Assembly (NCBI RefSeq): GCF_039851975.1
Contig: NZ_CP156660.1
Location: forward strand, 558,001 to 622,000
Direction of reading: 5' to 3'
Source: Desulfoscipio sp. XC116
GTDB taxonomy: Bacteria; Bacillota; Desulfotomaculia; Desulfotomaculales; Desulfallaceae
DNA length: 64,000 bases
Shown: piece after piece, positions 1 through 7,891 of the stretch
How the letters are laid out: each line of letters opens with the position of its first letter
How positions within the stretch are numbered: the stretch's first letter is position 1
Position numbers and translations under genes: made by a program
The notes under the pieces: model-generated
Told to the model about the DNA's origin: nothing
Database searches by the model: none
The model's input: only the letters and a program-made list of their open reading frames with translations

Positions 1-40
1 TTAAAATATTATAAGTAAAGTGTATTTATGGAGGCAAAGG

Positions 41-877
41 ATGGAATACCTCAGGGTGCTGAAAGATAACCTCAGTCTTAATTTGGACTTGTTTAATATA
101 GTCAGTATTATTGATATTTTAATCGTGGCCTTTGTACTTTATCGTTTAATTATGCTTATCCAAGGCACACGGGCTGTGCAATTGATTAAAGGTTTGGTGG
201 TTCTGCTCGTAGCCACCGCGGTGAGCAGTCTGCTTAATTTGAACACCGTGCATTGGTTGCTTAGATATACTATGACAGGCCTGTTTGTGGCGCTGCCCAT
301 TGTATTTCAGCCGGAGCTGCGCCGTGCTCTGGAAAAGCTGGGCGGCGGCGACTTCTTTGCCCGTCCGCTGACTCAGATGGCCGAAGGTGATCGGAGTGCC
401 TTAATTAATGAGGTGGTGCGGGCGGCCCTTAATATGTCCGCTACCAGAACCGGGGCGCTGATTGTACTGGAACGCACCATAGGCCTGCAGGAATTTGCGG
501 ATACGGGTGTCAAGATAGACGGTATGGTATCAGCGGAGCTGCTGATGAACATTTTTATCACCAAGTCGCCGCTGCACGACGGAGCCGCCATTATCCGGGG
601 AGACAGGCTTGTCGCCGCGGCCTGCGTTTTGCCGTTATCCGAAAGCAGGGAATTAAGCAGGGAGCTGGGCACCAGGCACCGGGCCGCCGTGGGATTGACG
701 GAGCAATCGGACGCTCCGACGGTGGTGGTATCGGAAGAAACGGGCAATGTATCCATGGCCCTGGAAGGAACCCTTTACCGGCGTTTGAATGAGGCGGGAT
801 TGCGTGAGCTGCTGATTAAGTTTTTACAACCTGCCACCACACGCAGTGCTCTGTCTTCACTGTGGCAGAGGAGGTGA
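41..877 (+). CDS. cdaA: Diadenylate cyclase CdaA
   Basis: Membrane enzyme that condenses two ATP into cyclic di-AMP, the second messenger for cell-wall and potassium/osmolyte homeostasis. The N-terminal ~90 residues contain about three hydrophobic segments. The DisA_N catalytic domain follows, with the DGA motif (residues ~180-182, in SPLHDGAAI) and the RHR motif (~212-214, in GTRHRAAVG), both intact. At 278 aa it is the usual CdaA length. I chose ATG 41 over the in-frame GTG at 20 because GAGG at 31-34 is correctly spaced from 41. The stop lies inside the ribosome-binding site of cdaR, so the pair is translationally coupled, as in other Firmicutes. glmM, the usual third gene, is displaced to 11.5 kb. 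Confidence 0.96.
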   Translation: MEYLRVLKDNLSLNLDLFNIVSIIDILIVAFVLYRLIMLIQGTRAVQLIKGLVVLLVATAVSSLLNLNTVHWLLRYTMTGLFVALPIVFQPELRRALEKLGGGDFFARPLTQMAEGDRSALINEVVRAALNMSATRTGALIVLERTIGLQEFADTGVKIDGMVSAELLMNIFITKSPLHDGAAIIRGDRLVAAACVLPLSESRELSRELGTRHRAAVGLTEQSDAPTVVVSEETGNVSMALEGTLYRRLNEAGLRELLIKFLQPATTRSALSSLWQRR

Positions 878-878
878 T

Positions 879-1838
879 ATGCCGATGGCTTTTCGCTGGC
901 GGGATAATTCCATAAGGATACTGGCTGTTTTTATGGCTTTGGTGCTCTGGGTATATGTGACTAATGAGCAAAACCCGGTAATCAACCGCACCTACCATAT
1001 TCCCCTAACGGTACAGGGAAAGCCAACAGGTTATGTGACAAGCGGAGTGCCGGAAAAAATATATATTAAGGTGCAAAGCCCCAAAAGCATTGGCGCTACC
1101 CTGGGGGCGGGTGATTTCACCGCCCGGGTAAGCCTTTTGGGTATTACAGAGGGTGAGCGGGAGCTGCCCGTACAGGTTACCGCACCTCCGGGTGTGGAGG
1201 TGCTGCAGGTAACGCCTCAGGCGGTTCGGGTTCTGGCGGACAGGATAACAGAAAAGAACGTACCGGTAGCGCTTAACCTGAAAGGGAAAGTCTCGCATGG
1301 ACTGCAAAAAGGCGAGCCTGTTTTAAAACCGCCGGTAGTAACTTTACACGGACCCAGTAAGCTGTTGGCCGAAATTAACCGTATCGGCGTTACGGTGGAT
1401 GTTTCCGGAGCGGCTGACACTTTAGTACGGGATGTGGCCGTACAAACAGGTGTTAAGGGCGTAACCGTCAGTCCCGGCCGGGTTTCGGTGACTGTGCCGG
1501 TGGCGTCATTGCCTGCCGGTGAATTGCCTGTACGCGTTAAGCTTACCGGTGAACCGGCGGAGGGGTATGCGGCGGGTGATCCTCTGGTGCAGCCTGCTTT
1601 TGTACAGGTGACCGGGCCGCAGCAAGTGCTTGACAGCCTTATCTCGGTGAACACTATGGCGGTCGATATCTCCGGTGCCGCTGAAAATGTGGAAAAAGAA
1701 GTTGTGCTTATGCTGCCGGACGGGGCTGTATCGGTACGGCCCGACCGTGTGCATGTTACGGTGCGTATTGCGCCGGTGGAAACGGAACAGCCGCCGCCAC
1801 CGGTGGAAGAAGAGAACCCGGAAAGTGAGAACGGTTAG
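879..1838 (+). CDS. cdaR: CdaA regulatory protein CdaR (YbbR domains)
   Basis: Membrane-anchored regulator of CdaA with extracytoplasmic YbbR domains. One N-terminal membrane segment (ILAVFMALVLWVYV) is followed by several tandem YbbR-type beta repeats of about 80 residues, recognisable by recurring V.V.G.....G.. patterns. The tail is Pro/Glu rich (QPPPPVEEE). The start is ATG 879 or ATG 885: GAGGAGG at 868-874 lies 4 nt from the first and 10 nt from the second. The gene begins immediately after cdaA, so a single transcript is expected, ended by the hairpin just downstream. Confidence 0.93.
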   Translation: MPMAFRWRDNSIRILAVFMALVLWVYVTNEQNPVINRTYHIPLTVQGKPTGYVTSGVPEKIYIKVQSPKSIGATLGAGDFTARVSLLGITEGERELPVQVTAPPGVEVLQVTPQAVRVLADRITEKNVPVALNLKGKVSHGLQKGEPVLKPPVVTLHGPSKLLAEINRIGVTVDVSGAADTLVRDVAVQTGVKGVTVSPGRVSVTVPVASLPAGELPVRVKLTGEPAEGYAAGDPLVQPAFVQVTGPQQVLDSLISVNTMAVDISGAAENVEKEVVLMLPDGAVSVRPDRVHVTVRIAPVETEQPPPPVEEENPESENG

Positions 1839-1861
1839 CCTAAAGACGGTAATTTTAAATG

Positions 1862-1902
1862 TCCCGGGACTTCTCAATAAGGAGGATCCCGGGTGTTTTT
1901 TT
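1862..1902 (+). terminator. Intrinsic terminator after cdaAR
   Basis: CCCGGGA (1863-1869) pairs with TCCCGGG (1887-1893) around a 17-nt loop, and is followed by TGTTTTTTT. It lies 24 bp after the cdaR stop. Confidence 0.85.
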
Positions 1903-2200
1903 GGGGGGATAAAAACTTTTGTAAATATTATTATACAAAATATTTTTAAAAAATTTAAATACTTGCAGGAGAAAAATAAATCACAATAGAAAATTATACA
2001 CCATATTTCCTACATTAACAAAAAGATACATTTTTTTTGACAGGTTAAGGGACTGGTGTCGTAAAGCAGGGAAAAGGTCAGATGGTCGCGGCATATTAAA
2101 TGTAACAGCTATGGAGGCGGCACTGTAAGGATATGACCAGGCGCCGGCGGATTTAAGGGGAGTACAGCGACATCGTTGTCGAAAAGGAGGTTTAAAAGTA

Positions 2201-2224
2201 ATGCAAATAGATAAGATGTATTGA
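2201..2224 (+). CDS. Possible 7-codon leader ORF upstream of the chemotaxis gene
   Basis: A strong AAAAGGAGG (2181-2189) is spaced ideally for ATG 2201, but the frame encodes only MQIDKMY and stops. In the next frame a TTG-started 31-codon ORF (2221-2316, containing FAWILTW) overlaps the chemotaxis-gene start as ATGA at 2313-2316. This could be a leader peptide or a small membrane peptide broken by a frameshift. A short hairpin (CGACA/TGTCG, about 2167-2180) sits just before the Shine-Dalgarno. The rest of 1903-2200 is AT-rich to 2040, then GC-balanced, with no recognised gene or riboswitch. Confidence 0.3.
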   Translation: MQIDKMY

Positions 2225-2312
2225 CTGAATTAATAGAATGGCGCGGTAATTCGGCGGGTATTATGTTCGCCTGGATACTTACATGGTTCCAAGGGAGAGG
2301 AGGAGTAAACCG

Positions 2313-3437
2313 ATGAACATTAAGAAATTAACGCTGACTAGATACATACTCAGAACTGCTATTTTAGCCATGCCGGGTGGCGCGATTATAGGTTTTGTTG
2401 CTTTTACTTGTTTTAGTACGGTGATCGGTGCTTTGATATTTGGCGGCATAGGCGCGTCATTAATTGGCATAGGCATTAGTACTAAAAATTACAAGCAGCT
2501 TATTGACCCAATGAAAACGATCATGGGTGATTTGGACCTGCTTATTTCTCGCAGCAATATAAAGGACGTCAAGGAAATCAAAACCATAGAGGATATTAAC
2601 AGGGCATTCGGGCTGGTTATTGATAATCTTACCGGTAATTTAAACGTTATGGCGGAGAGAATCGAAGAAACCTCAAAGCAAATTATTCAATATGTAGAGC
2701 AAAGTACCGCCGGGGCGATAGGGACAGCTTCCTCAATAGACCAGGTATCCGGCAACGTGCAGCAGGTGGCGGCCAATTCTCAAAATATCGCCAAAACCGC
2801 CGATGATACTGCCGTGAAGGTCCAAAAAGGCCATGAGGGTATTGAACGCATATTGGAGCAAATGGATGCTATAAAAAATGCGGCGTCCAGCAGCGGAGAA
2901 GAGAATAAGTCATTGCATGAATCGACTACTAAGATATCCCAAATTGCTGAATTAATTACCCAAATTGCCGACCAAACCAACTTGCTGGCGCTCAATGCCG
3001 CTATTGAATCGGCCAGGGCCGGGGAACATGGCCGTGGATTTGCCGTGGTGGCCGAAGAAGTGAGGAAACTGGCTGAACAATCTGCGAACGCGGCCAGGGA
3101 AATCCATGATCTTATCAACACTACTCAACAAAAATCCCATAAGGTACTCCAGGTTATGACGCAAGGGGCGGAACAGGTAGCAGCTAGTACACAAGTTGTG
3201 CATGATGTGGAGAACACGTTTAATAGTATTATTGAGTCCGTGCAGCATTTGGCAGGTGATGTAAAGGCAGTGGCGTCGGCCTCGGAAGAAATTTCTTCGG
3301 CCATACAGAATGTGTCTGCGACGGCGGAAGAGCAGTCGTCCTTAATGGAGCAATTTGCCGGCACTGCGCAAATACTTAATGATTTAACGGAAGATATAAC
3401 AGCACTTGCAAAGGGGTTTAAAGAGCACAGGCAGTAG
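2313..3437 (+). CDS. Methyl-accepting chemotaxis protein without a large sensor domain
   Basis: Signal transducer that would couple to CheW/CheA. Two closely spaced hydrophobic segments (residues ~12-60: [16 protein letters not shown] and [16 protein letters not shown]) leave almost no extracellular loop. A coiled-coil signalling domain follows, with the canonical hairpin tip [20 protein letters not shown] and [15 protein letters not shown] around residues 215-265. The 374 aa length is short for the family because no Cache, TarH or similar ligand domain is present; it may sense through the membrane or a partner. I chose ATG 2313 because GGAGAGGAGG (2293-2302) precedes it; an in-frame ATG at 2283 lacks a good site. 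No chemotaxis kinase genes lie nearby. Confidence 0.9.
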   Translation: MNIKKLTLTRYILRTAILAMPGGAIIGFVAFTCFSTVIGALIFGGIGASLIGIGISTKNYKQLIDPMKTIMGDLDLLISRSNIKDVKEIKTIEDINRAFGLVIDNLTGNLNVMAERIEETSKQIIQYVEQSTAGAIGTASSIDQVSGNVQQVAANSQNIAKTADDTAVKVQKGHEGIERILEQMDAIKNAASSSGEENKSLHESTTKISQIAELITQIADQTNLLALNAAIESARAGEHGRGFAVVAEEVRKLAEQSANAAREIHDLINTTQQKSHKVLQVMTQGAEQVAASTQVVHDVENTFNSIIESVQHLAGDVKAVASASEEISSAIQNVSATAEEQSSLMEQFAGTAQILNDLTEDITALAKGFKEHRQ

Positions 3438-3548
3438 GCCGGTGCAAGTACGCAGCAGGATTGGGGTCAGGCACTACAACGAAAAGTATGTGATTTTGGC
3501 GTGCCAACGAAAGAGTTATCCATTTCTTTCATCCTCTATGGCGCCGCG

Positions 3549-3570
3549 CAAGCGGCATGCAAGCGGCATG
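3549..3570. repeat. 11-bp tandem repeat
   Basis: CAAGCGGCATG occurs twice back to back, at 3549-3559 and 3560-3570, between two convergent genes. No function is evident. Confidence 0.6.
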
Positions 3571-3580
3571 GGTGTCCATG

Positions 3581-3634
3581 AAAAAATTAGGCTGTGCCTG
3601 AACGCCCGGCATGTTGTCCGGGCGTTCAGGCACA
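3581..3634 (-). terminator. Strong terminator of the CpaE-like gene
   Basis: A perfect 17-bp stem (3593-3609 with 3618-3634) and an 8-nt loop are followed, on the minus strand, by GCCTAATTTTTT. It lies directly after the minus-strand stop at 3643. The plus-strand side is not U-rich, so it serves mainly the minus-strand gene. Confidence 0.85.
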
Positions 3635-3642
3635 ATGAACGG

Positions 3643-4377
3643 TTATGGATGAACAGCAGTAAATTTGTCAAATAACTCGATGAGGATTTTATTAAATTCA
3701 TCTTCGCTGCTGATCTCCCTGTTTTTGTCAACCTCGGGTAATACGCCTAGCACGGGTATTTTATATTCCTGAGCCACTGCTTCAGGCATATCCTCGATAG
3801 GGGAAGGCTTCCGGTTAAACAGTAATTTGATTTTTTCCAGGGGGAAATGTACATATTCGAGATCCCAGATGAAGTGCTGCAATAGTTTGAGATTGTATCT
3901 AAAGGTATCTACCACAAATATGGGCAGATTCACGTCTTCCAATACCATGTAAGTGAAGCTGGTGGGAATATTGCTCATATCAAAAATAATAACATCGTAG
4001 TCACTTGCTTTTAGGGAGTTGTAGATGATTTTTATTTCATAATAAATGTTTCCATAACCGGGCAGTTTTTTATTGGAGCTGGTGGTCAAAATGTCCAGGC
4101 CGGACGAATGCTTTTGTAAAAATTGCGTCCACCGGGCCTGGGTATATTTTACGTCAATAATGGGCGTTTGTCTGCTGGCCAGGTAAATGTCTTCACACCA
4201 GTCACTAATGTTGGGATGCCGGTTAAGCTGCAGCCATTTGGTTACGTCGCCGGTATGAATATCCAAGTCTACCAGTAGTGTCTTAAACCCTTTTTTCTGG
4301 CTGATTAAGGCTAATTCTACAGCTATGGTGGTATTGCCGCTGTTTTTAGCGATTCCGTACACCGAAATTGTTTTCAT
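3643..4377 (-). CDS. CpaE/MinD-like ParA-family protein with degenerate P-loop
   Basis: The protein follows the SIMIBI ParA/MinD fold. It has the N-terminal strand and deviant Walker A region (YGIAKNSGNTT, residues 6-16), a DLDIHTGD switch I and an IIFDMSN Walker B-like strand near residue 130. The family P-loop is KGGxGK[ST]. Here the signature lysine is present (K11) but the nucleotide-contacting lysine is Asn (KNSGNTT), so ATP hydrolysis may be lost or altered. CpaE-like proteins of this kind usually position pili or other machinery, but no pilus genes are adjacent. AAAGGAG lies 8 nt before ATG 4377 on the minus strand. The gene is monocistronic, divergent from the FGGY kinase and ended by a strong hairpin. 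The specific function is unknown. Confidence 0.7.
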   Translation of the reverse strand: MKTISVYGIAKNSGNTTIAVELALISQKKGFKTLLVDLDIHTGDVTKWLQLNRHPNISDWCEDIYLASRQTPIIDVKYTQARWTQFLQKHSSGLDILTTSSNKKLPGYGNIYYEIKIIYNSLKASDYDVIIFDMSNIPTSFTYMVLEDVNLPIFVVDTFRYNLKLLQHFIWDLEYVHFPLEKIKLLFNRKPSPIEDMPEAVAQEYKIPVLGVLPEVDKNREISSEDEFNKILIELFDKFTAVHP

Positions 4378-4576
4378 AAGTCATCTCCTTTATATTATTT
4401 TTTACTACCCGGTTATCCCTTAAAAGGTTTATAATTCATTACATGATAAGTTGCATGATTCTATTAAGGATTAGTATTAAATGCTTTGTTAATTATTTAA
4501 CACATTATAATATGCATGACACTTTGAATAAAGGGTTTTTTTGCGATTAACGCACTTTTAACGGGAGCTGAACGGC

Positions 4577-6148
4577 ATGCGAAAAGAATTGGTTTTAGCT
4601 ATCGACGTAGGTACTCAAAGTGTGCGGGTCCTGGCTTTCGATGCCCGGGGACTACTGATTGACAGCGCCAGTATTGTTTATCCGCTGCCTTACCGGTCGC
4701 CCCGGCCCGGGTGGGCGGAGCAGGATCCCGGCTATTACTGGCAGTGTCTTGCCGAATCCTGCCGCAAATTATGGAGCGCGGGATTGGTATCTCCCGATGC
4801 GCTAGCCGCGGTATCTGTCACTACTCAGCGGGCAACTATGGTGAATCTTGACGGACAGGGAAACCCACTGCGTCCGGCCATTGTCTGGCTGGATCAGCGC
4901 CGCGCGGGGCAACTGCCGTCTTTGGGCTGCCCGTGGCGTATTTTATTTCGCCTGGCGGGTCTGTTCGACACGCTGCATTATTTGCAGGCTGAAGCTGAAG
5001 TAAATTGGCTGCGGGAGAACCAGCCTGATATTTGGGAAAAAACAGCCCATTATCTTTTCCTGTCGGGCTATCTTGCATACAGATTAACCGGTAATTTTGT
5101 GGACTCCGCGGGCTGCCAGGTGGGTTATATGCCCTTTGACTTTCGCGAGCAGCAATGGGCGGCCCCCTCCAACTGGAAGTGGCAAGCCATTCCGTTAGAC
5201 CGGGAAATTCTGCCCGAGCTGGTGTCTCCCGGGACACGCCTGGGCAATATAACCAGGGAGGCGGCCCGTGCCACCGGGCTGCCTCACGGTCTGCCCGTAA
5301 TTGCCGCCGCTTCGGACAAGGCCTGCGAAGTGCTGGGCGCTGGTTGTTTGGAGGCTCACCAGGGCTGTGTCGGCTACGGTACCACCGCTACCATTAATGT
5401 GAATGTGCGGCAATATATTGAACCCATTCGGCTGATACCGCCCTATCCCAGCGCCTGTCCCGGAGCATATAACATGGAGGTGCAGATTTACCGCGGTTTT
5501 TGGATGGTATCCTGGTTTAAGGAGGAGTTCGCCTGGCATGAGCGAAACCTGGCCCGGCAGGCGGGGGTGCGCACAGAGGAATTGCTGGAGGAAATGGTAG
5601 CTAAAGTGCCCCCCGGTTCGATGGGTTTGATACTGCAGCCTTTCTGGTCACCGGGGGTCAGATACCCGGGTCCGGAGGCCAAGGGCGCCATGATAGGCTT
5701 TGGAGGGGTACATACCAGAGCCCACATGTACCGGGCACTGCTGGAAGGTTTGGCCTATGCTGTCCGGGACGGGCGGGAGAGGATTGAAAAACGCACTAAA
5801 GTTCCGATCAGAGAGCTTTTTGTGTGCGGGGGCGGGTCTAAAAGCGATCAAATGATGCAGATTACCGCCGATGTGTTCGGCCTGCCGGCTGCCCGGACCG
5901 CGGTTTATGAGGCTTCGGGGTTGGGCGCCGCCGTACTGGCGGCGTTGGGTGCCGGTCTGCATGCGGATTTGGAAACAGCGGTGCGGGAAATGACGGCGGT
6001 GGGCCGGGTCTTTGCGCCCCATGCCCGGTCGGTGGAGATTTACGATAAGCTTTACCGTAAAGTGTACCGGCACATGTACGGAAAGCTGCGCCCTTTGTAC
6101 AAGGCTATTCAATATATTACCGGGTATCCTAAAAAGGCGGGAAGATAA
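4577..6148 (+). CDS. FGGY-family carbohydrate kinase
   Basis: ATP-dependent sugar or polyol kinase. The N-terminal phosphate-1 motif AIDVGTQSVRVLAFD (residues ~8-22), WAEQDP and the TTQRATMV region mark the first actin-like domain. A second domain contains the signature around LFVCGGGSKSD (~420) and GLGAAVLAALGAG (~455). At 523 aa it is typical of xylulose/glycerol kinase-like enzymes. No sugar transporter or isomerase flanks it, so the substrate cannot be named. The start at 4577 follows ACGGGAGCTG at suitable spacing. It is divergent from the CpaE-like gene, and both promoters must lie in the AT-rich 4378-4576 interval. Confidence 0.88.
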   Translation: MRKELVLAIDVGTQSVRVLAFDARGLLIDSASIVYPLPYRSPRPGWAEQDPGYYWQCLAESCRKLWSAGLVSPDALAAVSVTTQRATMVNLDGQGNPLRPAIVWLDQRRAGQLPSLGCPWRILFRLAGLFDTLHYLQAEAEVNWLRENQPDIWEKTAHYLFLSGYLAYRLTGNFVDSAGCQVGYMPFDFREQQWAAPSNWKWQAIPLDREILPELVSPGTRLGNITREAARATGLPHGLPVIAAASDKACEVLGAGCLEAHQGCVGYGTTATINVNVRQYIEPIRLIPPYPSACPGAYNMEVQIYRGFWMVSWFKEEFAWHERNLARQAGVRTEELLEEMVAKVPPGSMGLILQPFWSPGVRYPGPEAKGAMIGFGGVHTRAHMYRALLEGLAYAVRDGRERIEKRTKVPIRELFVCGGGSKSDQMMQITADVFGLPAARTAVYEASGLGAAVLAALGAGLHADLETAVREMTAVGRVFAPHARSVEIYDKLYRKVYRHMYGKLRPLYKAIQYITGYPKKAGR

Positions 6149-6294
6149 GTAAGGGAAATATATCACAACAGAATGTCCTTAAATTTGGGGCAATTGGCTA
6201 TACGGCGCTGCCGGGTCCGGTAAGCACGGCGGAATATTTACGGGGCTGTGGTGAAAAGGGTTCGGTCTATGTGCTTTTGAGTTGCAAGTGCCGG

Positions 6295-6378
6295 TTAATG
6301 CGGCACTTTAAATATATATATGTAGGCGGCAATGGCCAGCATGGTAAATGCTATGGTGAAACGTACTTTGTCGGGCAT
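6295..6378 (-). CDS. 27-residue single-pass membrane peptide
   Basis: On the minus strand, GGGAGAGGAGG lies 6 nt before ATG 6378 and opens a 27-codon frame, MPDKVRFTIAFTMLAIAAY continuing IYIFKVPH, ending TAA at 6295-6297. It has a charged N-terminus, about 17 hydrophobic residues and a basic C-terminal tail: the layout of a small membrane protein. An 8-bp hairpin (AAGTGCCG/CGGCACTT) overlaps the stop. No homologue is recognised; the very strong ribosome-binding site is the main argument that it is translated. The remainder of 6149-6565 shows no other gene. Confidence 0.6.
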   Translation of the reverse strand: MPDKVRFTIAFTMLAIAAYIYIFKVPH

Positions 6379-6565
6379 ATAAGTCCTCCTCTCCCTTTTT
6401 TGGTATCATTTTAACCGGTTTCGGAAGAAAACTCAACCGGATCCGGATGCTGCCGGTTACCTTGCAAGACCCATAAAACAACTTTGCTTTTAGTATGCAT
6501 ACGGCGACATATCGCTAAAGCCGGTAATTTGTTGACTAAGTTTAGATTAGAACCGGGTGATTTTT

Positions 6566-7891
6566 ATGAACGAAGGTTTTTCTTTTATTCACGCGGCGGA
6601 TTTGCACTTGGACAGCCCTTTTCGCGGTTACGGCCAAATTGATTTTGCGGACGCGGCCACCCGGGAAAATGTGCTCCGGCAGCTGCGGGATTGTACCTTT
6701 ACGGCTCTTGACAATATAGTGCGGGCCTGCCTGGCCCGCCGGGTGGATTTTTTGGTGCTGGCAGGCGATATCTATGATCTGGCCGACCGCAGCCTGCGGG
6801 CGCAGCTGCGTTTTCAAAACGCCATGGAACAACTGGCCGAGGCGGGCATCCCTGTTTTTGTGGCCCACGGCAATCATGACCATGATGATGGCCGGTGGGC
6901 TGCGCTTACCTGGCCGGACAGCGTTTATTTTTTTTCGCCGGGTGAGGTTGCGGCCCGGCCCGTGGTGCGCCGGGGGCTGGAAATCGCGCGTATCTACGGT
7001 ATCAGTTACCCCCGGCGGGATGTGCACGAGAACTACGCCTCTTTATTTAAGCGCGAGCCAAACGTCCCCTTTGCTTTGGCCGTTTTGCACTGCAACGTGG
7101 GAGGAAATGCGGAACACGCCAATTACGCGCCTTGCGGGCTGGAGGAGCTGGTGCGTGCGGGTTTTGATTACTGGGCATTGGGGCATGTGCACAGCCGCCG
7201 GCTGTTGTGTAAACAAAATCCCTGTGTAGTTTATCCCGGCAACCCGCAGGGGCGCAACCCCCGGGAAACCGGTGCCCGGGGCTGTTACCTGGTCCGGGTG
7301 AACACCGGCGGCGCGATAAAGCTTGAGTTTTTAGCAATGGACGGTGTGCGCTGGGAGCAAGTGCGGGTACCCATTGACGGGCTGGCAACGGAACAGGAAC
7401 TGCTGGAGAGAATTGATGAGCAGCTGGCCGTTTTGCGTTATCGGCATGACGGCCGGTCGGTGGTGGCGCGGCTGGAGCTTACCGGGCGCGGTGTGCTGCA
7501 CCGGTCATTGCGGTATGACGGTGTGCCGGAAGGAATATTGGAGGAAATGCGCTGCCGCTTTGCCGGGCCCGAAGGCAGCTTTGTATGGTTGGAATCCATT
7601 CGCTGCAGCACCGGCTTAGCGGTGGATAAAGAGGCGCTGCGCAATAGTGAAACTTTGCTGGGGGATTTGCTGGCTATCAGCCGGCAGGCCCGGGAATCGC
7701 GCGGAACGGCGGGAGGCCGGGACGGGGAGATGCGGGATATGCTCCGGCAGGTGCTTGCCCCGCTGCACCATCGGATTGCCCGGCATATACCCCTGCCGGA
7801 GGATGATGAATTTGACGCTCTGCTGGAAGCGGCCGAGGATATGGCTCTGGACCTGCTTTGGGAGCAAGAGGATAATGAAGGGAACGGTTGA
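6566..7891 (+). CDS. DNA repair exonuclease, YhaO/SbcD-like metallophosphoesterase
   Basis: Calcineurin-like nuclease expected to act on DNA ends together with the ATPase encoded next. Metal-ligand motifs appear in order: D-x-H in HAADLHLDSPF (~residue 10), GDIYD (~70), GNHDHDD (~105), and GHVHS (~205). The C-terminal ~200 residues form the helical/capping region typical of YhaO. I chose ATG 6566 over GTG 6557 because GGGTGA sits just upstream of 6566. The 441 aa length matches the family. The stop abuts the TTG start of the yhaN-like gene, so the two are one operon. Confidence 0.9.
   Translation: MNEGFSFIHAADLHLDSPFRGYGQIDFADAATRENVLRQLRDCTFTALDNIVRACLARRVDFLVLAGDIYDLADRSLRAQLRFQNAMEQLAEAGIPVFVAHGNHDHDDGRWAALTWPDSVYFFSPGEVAARPVVRRGLEIARIYGISYPRRDVHENYASLFKREPNVPFALAVLHCNVGGNAEHANYAPCGLEELVRAGFDYWALGHVHSRRLLCKQNPCVVYPGNPQGRNPRETGARGCYLVRVNTGGAIKLEFLAMDGVRWEQVRVPIDGLATEQELLERIDEQLAVLRYRHDGRSVVARLELTGRGVLHRSLRYDGVPEGILEEMRCRFAGPEGSFVWLESIRCSTGLAVDKEALRNSETLLGDLLAISRQARESRGTAGGRDGEMRDMLRQVLAPLHHRIARHIPLPEDDEFDALLEAAEDMALDLLWEQEDNEGNG

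Noticed and set aside
2040-2190. Possible c-di-AMP or c-di-GMP riboswitch before the chemoreceptor
   Set aside because: None of the conserved core sequences of either class could be found; only a small hairpin is present.
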